This document shows, piece after piece, positions 1 to 7,592 of a stretch of 35,198 bases of DNA. Position 1 is the stretch's first letter, and each line of letters starts with the position of its first letter. The position numbers and the translations under genes were made by a program. Below the pieces are notes generated by a model. It had not been told where the DNA came from and ran no database searches. It saw only the letters and a list, made by a program, of their open reading frames with translations. This DNA comes from Comamonas sp. lk. Its GTDB lineage: Bacteria; Pseudomonadota; Gammaproteobacteria; Burkholderiales; Burkholderiaceae_C. The stretch covers positions 1 to 35,198 of the forward strand of contig CAMATX010000017.1 in NCBI GenBank assembly GCA_945861345.1, written 5' to 3'.

Positions 1-1080
1 TTCAAAGCGTGAGGCTTGCTGCTTGTTTGCCCACCAGGTATTGCTTTTCACGCTTTCTTCATTGCCGGCACTGACAACTTTTTCCCACAACTCATCTGCC
101 CAAACTCTTTCCTCAAGTTCATTTATTTTGGTCTCCCAGTTCTCAACTGTGCTGACAATGGACTTGGCTAAATGGTTGATGATGTATATCTCTAAGTCAA
201 CGCTTGGCGGCAGTATCAGGGTCATTATGATGTCGGCATAAAAACTTTCTCTATCGTTGCGTCTTAGCGCAGTGCCGATACCAAACCACAATCCATCACC
301 GCTTAAATTTTTCTGTGCTGCCCACGCTGTACTTTTTTGCGAAATGATCGGAAAAGCCTCACGTGCTTCCAGCAATCTCAATATAACCAAACGTGCTCTG
401 TTCAATCTGTCAGCATAGGTTTCTTTGTCGTTCTCCAACGCACGTTGGTCTTCAATGACCTTGGTCATCGTCTTTTGCTTGACCCAGTCAACAAAAGCAT
501 CAGCGGCAATATTGTTGTTCTTGGCGCCTTCCAGCACTCGGCTGTATTCACTGATTGATTTGGTGGAGAATTCATTGCCGCAAACGTAACGTATGAGCAA
601 ACTGGCGTCTGGTGTGTTGCTTTGTACTTTTATTTCTGCCGTGTGTAACTGCCAGCGCACGTTTTTATAGAACTGGTCGGCAAAGTCATAGTTCTCTACT
701 TCCCTGTACACAGCGTATGCTTCTTGTAAGAAGTTCAGCATCAGTTTTTTGTACTGCTGCGTGATAGTTTGAATTTTGTATCTTGCTTCGTTCAGTCGCT
801 TTGCCCAATCTCTAACCAACTCGTGCTGTTTGCTTTCCACCAACTCCCATTCAGCGCCTCTTGCCTGGCTCTGACTGCTTAAAGTGACTGGCTTGACCAC
901 AGCCACTGCTGTTGAGTTAGATTGTTTGGGATTTTTTTTAACCACTGCCTTTGCCGCAGTTGCCCGCTTTACAGTGGTCTTTTTGGCAGGCGGTTTTTTA
1001 GCGGCTGCTTTGGGTGACTTTTTAACAGCGGGTTGGGGCGCTTTTATGGGCTTTTTGGCGACTGGCTTTTTGGCTGGCAT
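1..1080 (-). CDS. Unrecognised protein with Lys/Ala/Pro-rich N-terminus (partial)
   Basis: An open frame runs from an ATG (complement of 1078-1080) to the window edge with no stop, giving at least 360 residues; the C-terminus is missing. A GAGGAG ribosome-binding site lies about 8 bases before the ATG. Residues 1 to about 55 are a low-complexity basic tail of repeated AKKP/KKP units, like histone H1-type or nucleoid-binding tails. The rest is charged and probably helical, with several Trp residues and no signal peptide or membrane segment. I recognise no family. The tail suggests binding to DNA, RNA or another polyanion, but this is inference. The gene is visibly AT-richer than most of the window, so horizontal acquisition is possible. 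It is transcribed in the same direction as the two porins but lies beyond the terminator of the first one. Confidence 0.8.
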   Translation of the reverse strand, partial: MPAKKPVAKKPIKAPQPAVKKSPKAAAKKPPAKKTTVKRATAAKAVVKKNPKQSNSTAVAVVKPVTLSSQSQARGAEWELVESKQHELVRDWAKRLNEARYKIQTITQQYKKLMLNFLQEAYAVYREVENYDFADQFYKNVRWQLHTAEIKVQSNTPDASLLIRYVCGNEFSTKSISEYSRVLEGAKNNNIAADAFVDWVKQKTMTKVIEDQRALENDKETYADRLNRARLVILRLLEAREAFPIISQKSTAWAAQKNLSGDGLWFGIGTALRRNDRESFYADIIMTLILPPSVDLEIYIINHLAKSIVSTVENWETKINELEERVWADELWEKVVSAGNEESVKSNTWWANKQQASRFE

Positions 1081-1132
1081 TGGGCAAACTCCTCAGCGTG
1101 GGCTTGGCTTTCATTGACTGTGCGGCAAAGTA

Positions 1133-1145
1133 TTACTTAAAGTAA
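1133..1145. promoter_or_regulatory. Short inverted repeat upstream of the Lys-rich protein gene
   Basis: TTACTT and AAGTAA flank a single central A, giving a perfect 6+6 inverted repeat about 55 bases before the start codon at 1080. It could be an operator or part of an AT-rich promoter. No convincing -35/-10 pair was found around it. Confidence 0.3.
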
Positions 1146-1177
1146 CACTTTACGCACATTGCTCCAGCGTCAACAAC

Positions 1178-1210
1178 AAAAAAGCCCCACCGTGTCGCCA
1201 CGGTAGGGCT
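1178..1210 (-). terminator. Rho-independent terminator of porin 1
   Basis: A 12-bp stem (arms 1183-1194 and 1199-1210, one mismatch) with a 4-base loop is followed, reading on the minus strand, by a run of six T. It sits about 45 bases after the stop codon of the porin ending at 1255. Confidence 0.85.
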
Positions 1211-1254
1211 TATGTACTTACTTAATCTCAAACTGGCATCAAGCCAGCAGGTGA

Positions 1255-2238
1255 TTAGAAGTTCAGACGCAAGCCAGCACCTGTCTTGTTGACAGAGTCA
1301 ACCGACTGGATGCCGAAGTAGGCTTGAGCGGCTTTGCCGATTGCTTTGACATATTGAGCGGACCAAGCACCTTTGGTGGTGTCTTTGCCACCAACGGAGT
1401 TCTTGTTTGACGAGAAACCAACTGACACGGAATCCGCACCCATAGGCACTTTAACGCCAAGAATGTATCCACGATCTGTTTCGCCGGCACCAGTGTCGTT
1501 ATTGACAAGACCACCGGCGATAGTTGCCATACCCAAGTTGTATTGGACGGAAATAATGTTCGAGTTATTGGTCGGCGTTGCCACTTGTGCAGCCTTTGTC
1601 GCAGGAGTAACCCAACCATCGCTAGCCGGCTTAAACGAACCGTCCATACTTTGCGTTGCAAAGTTAATGGTCAGAGGACCCTTGGAGTAGTTCAAGCCAA
1701 TGCCGCTGTAGTTGGTGCTACCTTGGGTGTTGGCGTTGACATTGGGAGCAACCAAAACGAAGGCTTGGAAACCATTCATATCAGGAGTTGCGTACTGGAG
1801 GGAATTCTTAGCGTTACCCATTCCAGTGTTGCCAACGTCATACCACCAAGCCGCTTGCATTCCAGCCAACGGCGTGAACTTGCTGTATTCCAATGAGTCA
1901 GCAGTCCAAACAGCATTGTCAAATGGAGTCCACTGGTTACCCATTGTTACGGTACCAAACGAGCCGCCGATACCAATTTTTGCTGTACGGTCAAAGCCTT
2001 TAAACACGGCTGTACCGGCACCAATTTCGCCTTCCAACACTGCAGACACGGTGACGCCACCGAGAGCCTGAGCGGCCTTAACGCCAAAACGGCTGGTTTG
2101 TAGACCACTGATGCCAACAACGGTTCCGCCTGCGGATGTATTGTTTATGCCTACATCAAGTTGACCGTAAACGGTAACTTGGGCAGAAGCAGCGCCAACC
2201 GCTGCGATGGCAGCCAATGCGATAAGAGTTTTTTTCAT
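1255..2238 (-). CDS. Gram-negative porin (porin 1)
   Basis: Predicted outer-membrane trimeric general porin of the Burkholderiales type, letting small hydrophilic solutes diffuse into the periplasm. The 327-residue product begins with a Sec signal peptide (MKKTLIALAA..., cleavage after Ala-Ser-Ala near residue 19), followed by the usual first strand QVTVYGQLDVG. It ends in Phe, the C-terminal residue the BAM machinery recognises. There are no cysteines in the mature part. The ATG is preceded by AGGAA at normal distance. The gene has its own promoter (2342-2370) and terminator (1178-1210), so it appears monocistronic. The second porin lies 339 bases upstream on the same strand. The substrate cannot be told from sequence. 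Confidence 0.93.
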   Translation of the reverse strand: MKKTLIALAAIAAVGAASAQVTVYGQLDVGINNTSAGGTVVGISGLQTSRFGVKAAQALGGVTVSAVLEGEIGAGTAVFKGFDRTAKIGIGGSFGTVTMGNQWTPFDNAVWTADSLEYSKFTPLAGMQAAWWYDVGNTGMGNAKNSLQYATPDMNGFQAFVLVAPNVNANTQGSTNYSGIGLNYSKGPLTINFATQSMDGSFKPASDGWVTPATKAAQVATPTNNSNIISVQYNLGMATIAGGLVNNDTGAGETDRGYILGVKVPMGADSVSVGFSSNKNSVGGKDTTKGAWSAQYVKAIGKAAQAYFGIQSVDSVNKTGAGLRLNF

Positions 2239-2309
2239 TTCTTGATTCCTAAAGTTGAAAAATTTAAACCGTTGCGAGGCGACGAAAGTCAGCCAAGCCC
2301 GGCTCGCGC

Positions 2310-2331
2310 AATTTGATGAATTTCACAAATT
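2310..2331. repeat. Inverted repeat in the porin 1 leader
   Basis: AATTTG (2310-2315) and CAAATT (2326-2331) form 6-bp arms around a 10-base spacer. It lies at about the transcription start predicted from the promoter at 2342-2370, so it could be an operator or a leader hairpin. The match is short. Confidence 0.25.
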
Positions 2332-2341
2332 GAACGGATTT

Positions 2342-2370
2342 ATTACAACATCTAAAGGAATCGCGGACAA
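2342..2370 (-). promoter_or_regulatory. Sigma-70-type promoter of porin 1
   Basis: On the minus strand, TTGTCC (-35, complement of 2365-2370) is separated by exactly 17 bases from TGTAAT (-10, complement of 2342-2347; 5 of 6 consensus bases). It would give an mRNA leader of roughly 95 bases ahead of the ATG at 2238. This promoter and the terminator at 2500-2537 are the main contents of the gene-free stretch 2239-2577. Confidence 0.6.
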
Positions 2371-2499
2371 CGCAAATCCGCCCGGGGACGCTTGGAGGGG
2401 CTTGTTTTGTGGCCCCCAAGCAACAAAATCCAGGCCAAAAGGCCAATTCCAGGGTCGGCCGCCCCAGGGAGCTGGCGATGGACGCCATCAAACCCGAAG

Positions 2500-2537
2500 C
2501 CCAAAAGAAAAAGCCCCCCAGCCGAAACTGGGGGGCT
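2500..2537 (-). terminator. Rho-independent terminator of porin 2
   Basis: A perfect 10-bp GC-rich stem (arms 2512-2521 and 2528-2537) with loop CCGAAA is followed on the minus strand by a T-rich tract (TTTTTCTTTT). It lies about 40 bases beyond the stop codon of the second porin. Confidence 0.92.
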
Positions 2538-2577
2538 CTTAAGGCTCTCGATCAGCTGGCTAGGGCCAGCGGACTTT

Positions 2578-3690
2578 TTAGAAAGTCTTCATCAGGCGGA
2601 TGCGGTATTCCGTATCCAACTGAGCGGGGGTCGTACCTGCTACGGACAAGCTACCGGGCGCATACTTGGTGTTCACACCAGCGTCCGAGTAGGTGATGTA
2701 GCTGGCATTCAAGGTTGCGGTCTTGCTGAAGTTGTAAGTGGCACCCACACCAACGGCAGAGGAAGCCTTGTCACCCGTGCGCGCATTGCTCAATGCCCAG
2801 CCAGCGGCCGCTTCAGCAGCGTTCTTTGGGACATAGGTCTGCTCGCCACGTGCCATGTAGTCCAAGCCAAGGGTCAGGTTACCCATTGGGACTGCAACAG
2901 AAGCAGCGTATTGGTCCGAAGCCATGCCCTTCATTTGGTATCCAAGACCAAACTTCGCAAAGCCAGCGTCGTACTTGGCGTACAGACGATAGCGGTCAAG
3001 GCCGTCCACAGCAACTAAAGCAGAGCCTGTGGCAGCAGCCTGGTTAGCGCCTGCGTAATTGATGTGGGTTGCACTGAAGTGGGTCCAGTCCACGCCTAGA
3101 AACAAGGCGCCAGCGGTGTACTGAGCAGATACGTCGGTAAAGGTAATACCGGTTCCATTGCCGCGGTCATTACCGCTGGTGCCAGGGATGCCGCTTTCAA
3201 ATTCACCGTATGTCAGGGCCAGCGTTACGTCTCTAACTTTTGTACCAAAGACCACTACGTCAACCAAGGAGCACTTGTCGATCGGCACATAGTTGTTGCT
3301 CTCGTTACCCGAGTACACAGTACCAGTAACCACGCCAGACAGCGCTTGCCCAGTAATGTTGCCGCAAGCGCGCAGTGCACCAGCGGTTACAACGCCGGCA
3401 GGAGTCCGCAGAGAGACGGTTGCATCGCGGTCAGCCACCGCATTGGCGCGTCCACGCATCGTCCAGCCGCCACGTGCAGTAGCACCCCAGCCGCCGCCCA
3501 TGTCTTCGGTTGCGGTGACATAAATCTCGCCGTCTTGAATCGCCAAACCTTGAATGCGCTGGCCGTTATTGGCAGCTGCAACAACGGGGCTTTGCTGCCA
3601 GCTTACACCGACATTTCCGGCCATAGTCACTTGCGCAAAAGACGCACCAGTTGCAGCCACGGCTGCCAATGCGATGAGTGTTTTTTTCAT
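2578..3690 (-). CDS. Gram-negative porin (porin 2)
   Basis: Predicted outer-membrane beta-barrel porin of 370 residues, with a signal peptide nearly identical to that of porin 1 (MKKTLIALAAVAATGASFA, then QVTMAGNVGVSW). It ends in a Phe (RIRLMKTF), as expected for a BAM client. The ATG at 3690 is chosen because GGAG lies 9 bases before it; an in-frame TTG 15 bases upstream overlaps that site and is unlikely. The mature protein has diverged strongly from porin 1. It carries two cysteines (in RACGNI and DKCSLV) about 35 residues apart in what looks like an extracellular loop, and these could form a disulfide. Promoter (3779-3807) and terminator (2500-2537) suggest a single-gene unit. The specificity is unknown. 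Confidence 0.88.
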   Translation of the reverse strand: MKKTLIALAAVAATGASFAQVTMAGNVGVSWQQSPVVAAANNGQRIQGLAIQDGEIYVTATEDMGGGWGATARGGWTMRGRANAVADRDATVSLRTPAGVVTAGALRACGNITGQALSGVVTGTVYSGNESNNYVPIDKCSLVDVVVFGTKVRDVTLALTYGEFESGIPGTSGNDRGNGTGITFTDVSAQYTAGALFLGVDWTHFSATHINYAGANQAAATGSALVAVDGLDRYRLYAKYDAGFAKFGLGYQMKGMASDQYAASVAVPMGNLTLGLDYMARGEQTYVPKNAAEAAAGWALSNARTGDKASSAVGVGATYNFSKTATLNASYITYSDAGVNTKYAPGSLSVAGTTPAQLDTEYRIRLMKTF

Positions 3691-3778
3691 TTCAAAAATC
3701 TCCAAAGTTGTACAAAACCGGGCGACCCCAAGCGTTCTGGGCCCGCCAATGCCCGCTGATATTCAGTAAGCTACACCT

Positions 3779-3807
3779 ATTGCACCAGAGCACTGGCCTT
3801 GTGACAA
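3779..3807 (-). promoter_or_regulatory. Sigma-70-type promoter of porin 2
   Basis: On the minus strand, TTGTCA (-35, 5 of 6 bases, complement of 3802-3807) and TGCAAT (-10, complement of 3779-3784) are separated by 17 bases. The predicted leader is about 80 bases long. Confidence 0.55.
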
Positions 3808-3832
3808 ACAAAAGACGCCTCAAGCCCACGAG

Positions 3833-3895
3833 AAAACTAGGGTTTGTCGCTCTGCAACAACGTTTCATGCAATCAGGCTCCAAAACCTAGGGTTT
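3833..3895. promoter_or_regulatory. Two CTAGGGTTT boxes between porin 2 and coq7
   Basis: AAAACTAGGGTTT (3833-3845) and AAAACCTAGGGTTT (3882-3895) are near-palindromic boxes whose CTAGGG cores start exactly 50 bases apart. The first lies about 25 bases upstream of the porin 2 -35 element. The second directly precedes a TTGACA (3900-3905) reading toward coq7. The same AAAACCTAGGG recurs at 23330-23340 ahead of the ABC transporter genes. A regulator site is inferred, not shown. Confidence 0.4.
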
Positions 3896-3925
3896 ACCCT
3901 TGACAGATTCGTGTAAGCTCGACGT

Positions 3926-4552
3926 ATGCGCACCACCGACCACCTTATCAGCGCCATGGACACCGCATTGCGCACCTTGTTTGCCACGCCCCACGCCAGC
4001 CAGGCCTGCCCGCCGCCCAAGTCCGCGCAAGGCGCCATGAGCGAGGCCGAGAAAAACCTCTCGGCCAGCCTGATGCGCGTCAACCATGTCGGCGAGGTCT
4101 GCGCCCAGGCGTTGTACACCGCGCAGGCCCTGGCCACGCCCAACCCCGCTTTGCGAGCGCACTACCTGCAGGCCTGCCACGAGGAAACCGACCACCTGGC
4201 CTGGACCGCCCAGCGCCTGCAGGAGCTGGGCGCCCGCCCCTCCTTGCTCAACCCGCTGTGGTACGGCGGCGCGTTTGCGCTAGGCCTGCTGGCCGGCAAG
4301 CTCGGTGACCAGGTCAGCCTAGGCTTTGTGGTGGAAACGGAAAACCGGGTCGGCGCCCATTTGGACAGCCATTTGGCGCAGTTGCCCGCCGCGGACCAGG
4401 CCTCGCGGGCCATCGTCAGCCAGATGCGCGACGACGAAATCGCCCATGCCCGCCAAGCCCAAGCCGCCGGCGCGGCGCAGCTGCCCGCCGTGGTCGGCGC
4501 CCTGATGGGCGCGGCCGCCAAGGTCATGACGACCGTGGCGCACCGCATTTAG
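3926..4552 (+). CDS. coq7: Demethoxyubiquinone hydroxylase Coq7
   Basis: Coq7-type di-iron monooxygenase, which hydroxylates 2-polyprenyl-3-methyl-6-methoxy-1,4-benzoquinol, the penultimate step of ubiquinone synthesis, at the inner membrane. The 208-residue product shows the carboxylate/His iron ligands in order: Glu57 (HVGEV), Glu87 and His90 (EETDH), Glu139 (ETEN), Glu171 and His174 (DDEIAH). The hydrophobic stretch near residues 110-135 fits the membrane-binding helix. The start is not certain. The ATG at 3926 has no Shine-Dalgarno sequence, and a perfect TTGACA at 3900-3905 lies too close for a promoter that would include it. If that element is used, an in-frame ATG at 3956 would be the start. 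The first 10 residues look family-like, so I keep 3926. The gene converges with the OsmC-like gene. Confidence 0.93.
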   Translation: MRTTDHLISAMDTALRTLFATPHASQACPPPKSAQGAMSEAEKNLSASLMRVNHVGEVCAQALYTAQALATPNPALRAHYLQACHEETDHLAWTAQRLQELGARPSLLNPLWYGGAFALGLLAGKLGDQVSLGFVVETENRVGAHLDSHLAQLPAADQASRAIVSQMRDDEIAHARQAQAAGAAQLPAVVGALMGAAAKVMTTVAHRI

Positions 4553-4576
4553 GCCATAGGCGTTCGGGCCTGGGGC

Positions 4577-5035
4577 TTAAGCGGCGCCTGGCTCGCGCAC
4601 TTCAAAACTGGTCGTCATCTCGGCGGTTTTGCCCAGCATGATGCTGGCCGAGCAGTATTTTTCGTGGCTCATGGCAATGGCGCGCTCCACCGCGCTGGCC
4701 GGGATATTGCTGCCCGTCACCGTGAAATGCATGTGGATCTTGGTAAACACCTTGGGGTCGGTGTCGGCGCGCTCGCTGCTGAGCTTGACGCTGCAGCCTT
4801 GCACCGCGTGGCGACCGCGCTTCAAAATCAGCACCACGTCGTAGGCGCTGCAGCCGCCAGTGCCGGCCAGCACGGTTTCCATGGGGCGGGGCGCCAGGTT
4901 TTGGCCGCCGTTGTCGGGCTTGGCCGCGTCCGGGGCGCCGTCCATCACCAGCACATGGCCGCTGCCGGTTTCGGCCACAAAACCCATGCCCGAGCGGGTG
5001 CCGCTGTGGCCGGTCCAGCTGACTGTGCATTCCAT
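4577..5035 (-). CDS. OsmC/Ohr family peroxiredoxin-like protein
   Basis: OsmC-superfamily protein of 152 residues, a cytoplasmic dimer that typically reduces organic hydroperoxides through two cysteines. Both are present: Cys62 in GTGGCSAYDV and Cys128 in HEKYCSASIM. The overall pattern resembles the YhfA-like branch rather than Ohr. The ATG at 5035 is chosen because AGGAGA stands about 6 bases upstream; a longer frame beginning at 5080 has no such site. The gene is transcribed divergently from ilvA, whose start is only about 60 bases away, and converges with coq7. A weak 5-bp hairpin overlapping the coq7 stop codon (4551-4571) is all that separates the two ends. Confidence 0.9.
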   Translation of the reverse strand: MECTVSWTGHSGTRSGMGFVAETGSGHVLVMDGAPDAAKPDNGGQNLAPRPMETVLAGTGGCSAYDVVLILKRGRHAVQGCSVKLSSERADTDPKVFTKIHMHFTVTGSNIPASAVERAIAMSHEKYCSASIMLGKTAEMTTSFEVREPGAA

Positions 5036-5094
5036 AAAGTCTCTCCTTGTGCAGTGGTGGGCCGCAGGCGTGCGCGGCAAAGCCGGGGATTATC

Positions 5095-6669
5095 ATGCGG
5101 CCTGCACTCTCCAGCCCTATGAAAAAAGCCCCCGCTCTGTCGCCCGCCGACTACCTGACCAAAATCCTCAATGCCCGCGTCTACGACGTGGCCACCGAAT
5201 CGGCGCTGCAAGTGGCACACATCCTGAGCCAGCGCATTCACAACACCGTGCTGCTCAAGCGCGAGGACCAGCAGGTGGTGCGCAGCTTTAAGCTGCGCGG
5301 CGCGTACAACAAGATGGCGAATCTGAGCCCTGCGCAGCTGAAAAAAGGCGTGATTTGCGCCTCGGCCGGCAACCACGCCCAGGGCGTGGCGCTGGCCGCC
5401 AGCCGCCTGGGTGCGCGCGCCGTCATCGTGATGCCCACCACCACGCCGCAGGTCAAGGTGGACGCGGTGCGCGGCTTTGGCGGCGAGGTGGTGCAGTACG
5501 GCGACAGCTACACCGACGCCTACAACCATGCGCTGACCCTTGAGAAAAAGCAGGGCCTGACCTTTGTCCACCCTTTTGACGACCCAGACGTGATTGCCGG
5601 CCAAGGCACGGTGGCCATGGAAATTTTGCGCCAGCACCAAGGCCCGCTCGATGCGGTGTTTGTGGCCATCGGCGGGGGGGGGCTGGTCAGCGGCGTGGCC
5701 AATTACATCAAGGCGGTGCGCCCGCAGGTAAAGGTCATCGGCGTACAAATGAACGACTCGGACGCGATGATGCAGTCGGTCGCAAGCGGCAAGCGGGTGA
5801 CGCTGGCCGACGTGGGCCTGTTCTCGGACGGCACGGCCGTCAAGCTGGTGGGCGAGGAGACTTTCCGCATCGCGCGTGGCCTGGTGGACGAGTTCATCAC
5901 CGTAGATACGGATGCGGTATGCGCGGCGATCAAAGACATTTTTGTGGACACGCGCTCCATCGTCGAGCCCTCGGGCGCGCTGGCGGTGGCGGCGATCAAA
6001 AAATACGCTGCTGCGCACAAAGCCAAAGGCCAGACCTATGCCGCGATTTTGTGCGGCGCCAATATGAACTTTGACCGCCTGCGCTTTGTCGCCGAGCGCG
6101 CCGAAGTGGGCGAGGAGCGCGAGGCCTTGTTCGCCGTCACCATCCCCGAAGAGCGCGGCAGTTTCAAGCGTTTTTGCGAGCTGATTGGCGCGCTGCCGGG
6201 CGGGCCGCGCAACGTCACCGAATTCAACTACCGCATGAACGACGCGGCCAAGGCGCATGTGTTTGTGGGCCTGAGCACCAAAGGCCCGGGCGAGTCCGGG
6301 CGCATTGCCCGCAACTTTGTCAAACACGGCTTTGGCGCCATCGACCTGACGCACGACGAATTGGCCCAGGAACACATCCGCCACATGGTGGGCGGCGTCT
6401 CGTCCCTGGCGCAGGACGAGCGCGTGCTGCGCTTTGTCTTTCCGGAGCGGCCCGGTGCGCTCATGAAGTTTTTGAGCCTGATGCGTCCGGGCTGGAACAT
6501 CAGCCTGTTTCACTACCGCAACCAGGGCGCCGATTACGGCCGCATTTTGGTGGGGCTGCAAGTGCCCAAGGCGGACGGCAAAGCCTTCGCCACGTTTTTA
6601 CGCACGCTGGGCTACCCCTATGTGGAAGAGACCAACAACCCGGTCTACCGCATGTTTTTGCAAAGCTAG
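5095..6669 (+). CDS. ilvA: Threonine ammonia-lyase, biosynthetic
   Basis: PLP-dependent threonine dehydratase, converting L-threonine to 2-oxobutanoate and ammonia, the first committed step of isoleucine synthesis. About 524 residues, matching the long regulated enzyme (E. coli IlvA is 514). The N-terminal catalytic domain has the PLP lysine in SFKLRGAYNKM (Lys66), the substrate loop SAGNHAQG and the phosphate-binding GGGGL. Two ACT-like regulatory units follow (FAVTIPEERGSF and LRFVFPERPGAL), as in isoleucine-inhibited enzymes. Start: the ATG at 5095 has a weak GGGGA before it; the ATG at 5119 (MKKAPALSPADYL) has no ribosome site but begins where homologues usually do, so either is possible. 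A 5'-nucleotidase gene follows 11 bases later. Confidence 0.95.
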   Translation: MRPALSSPMKKAPALSPADYLTKILNARVYDVATESALQVAHILSQRIHNTVLLKREDQQVVRSFKLRGAYNKMANLSPAQLKKGVICASAGNHAQGVALAASRLGARAVIVMPTTTPQVKVDAVRGFGGEVVQYGDSYTDAYNHALTLEKKQGLTFVHPFDDPDVIAGQGTVAMEILRQHQGPLDAVFVAIGGGGLVSGVANYIKAVRPQVKVIGVQMNDSDAMMQSVASGKRVTLADVGLFSDGTAVKLVGEETFRIARGLVDEFITVDTDAVCAAIKDIFVDTRSIVEPSGALAVAAIKKYAAAHKAKGQTYAAILCGANMNFDRLRFVAERAEVGEEREALFAVTIPEERGSFKRFCELIGALPGGPRNVTEFNYRMNDAAKAHVFVGLSTKGPGESGRIARNFVKHGFGAIDLTHDELAQEHIRHMVGGVSSLAQDERVLRFVFPERPGALMKFLSLMRPGWNISLFHYRNQGADYGRILVGLQVPKADGKAFATFLRTLGYPYVEETNNPVYRMFLQS

Positions 6670-6680
6670 GCGGGTACCCC

Positions 6681-7583
6681 ATGGCCACCACCCTGGACGG
6701 CAAACTGGTTGTGGCGATTTCTTCGCGCGCGCTCTTTGATTTCGAGGAAGAAAACGAAGTTTTCGAGCAAGGCGACGACCGCGCTTATATGCAGTTGCAG
6801 CGCCAGCGCCTGGACACGCCGGCCACACCGGGCGTGGCTTTTTCATTGGTCAAAAAACTGTTGGCTTTTAACGACGAGGGCAGCGACGCCAGCAAGCGCG
6901 TCGAGGTGGTCATCCTTTCGCGCAACGACCCGGTCAGCGGCCTGCGGGTGATGAAGTCGGCGGCGCATTACCAGCTGCCCATCATCCGCTGCACCTTCAC
7001 GCGCGGTGAGTCGCCCTGGCGCTATTTGCAGCCGCTGAAGGCCAATTTATTTCTGAGCACCCATCTGAGCGACGTGCGCGCCGCGCTGGGCGCCGGTGTG
7101 CCGGCCGCGCAGGTCTACCCGCAGTCAGCGCACGCCAGCGCGGCGCATCCGCACGAGGTGCGCATCGCTTTTGACGGCGACGCCGTGCTCTTTAGCGACG
7201 AGGCCGAGCGCGTCTACCAGTCGCACGGGCTGGACGCTTTTCAACAGCACGAGCAGGACAAAGCGGCCCAACCGCTGCCCGACGGCCCCTTCAAACCCCT
7301 TTTGGTGGCCTTGCACCAACTGCAGCAAGCAGCGCGCCCGGCCATGCGCATACGCACGGCGCTGGTGACGGCGCGCAGCGCCCCGGCCCACGAGCGCGCC
7401 ATCCGCACGCTGATGGACTGGAATATCGAGATCGACGAGGCCATGTTTTTGGGCGGCTTGGACAAAGGCGCTTTTCTGCGTGAGTTCGAGCCGGACTTTT
7501 TCTTTGACGACCAGACCGGCCACATCGAGTCGGCGGCGCGCCACGTGCCCGCCGGCCATGTCGCCAGCGGCGTGCGCAACTAA
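6681..7583 (+). CDS. 5'-nucleotidase (cN-I-like family)
   Basis: Predicted cytoplasmic 5'-nucleotidase of the bacterial family related to cytosolic nucleotidase I, hydrolysing nucleoside monophosphates; 300 residues. Family landmarks are the N-terminal VVAISSRALFDFEEE, the central VVILSRNDPVSGLRVMKS, the HAD-like acidic motif IAFDGDAVLFSDEAE and the C-terminal FFFDDQTGHIE with its Asp pair. The ATG at 6681 is used because it follows the ilvA stop by 11 bases and begins the recognisable domain; a longer frame upstream only overlaps ilvA. It is probably cotranscribed with ilvA. The nucleotide preference cannot be read from the sequence, and the link to isoleucine synthesis may be only transcriptional. 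Confidence 0.88.
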   Translation: MATTLDGKLVVAISSRALFDFEEENEVFEQGDDRAYMQLQRQRLDTPATPGVAFSLVKKLLAFNDEGSDASKRVEVVILSRNDPVSGLRVMKSAAHYQLPIIRCTFTRGESPWRYLQPLKANLFLSTHLSDVRAALGAGVPAAQVYPQSAHASAAHPHEVRIAFDGDAVLFSDEAERVYQSHGLDAFQQHEQDKAAQPLPDGPFKPLLVALHQLQQAARPAMRIRTALVTARSAPAHERAIRTLMDWNIEIDEAMFLGGLDKGAFLREFEPDFFFDDQTGHIESAARHVPAGHVASGVRN

Positions 7584-7592
7584 GGCCCATCG

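Noticed and set aside
4945-6561. Long open frame of 538 codons on the minus strand
   Set aside because: It lies antisense to ilvA, whose motifs are clear. Its composition is that of a GC-rich shadow frame, with no domain or ribosome-binding site.
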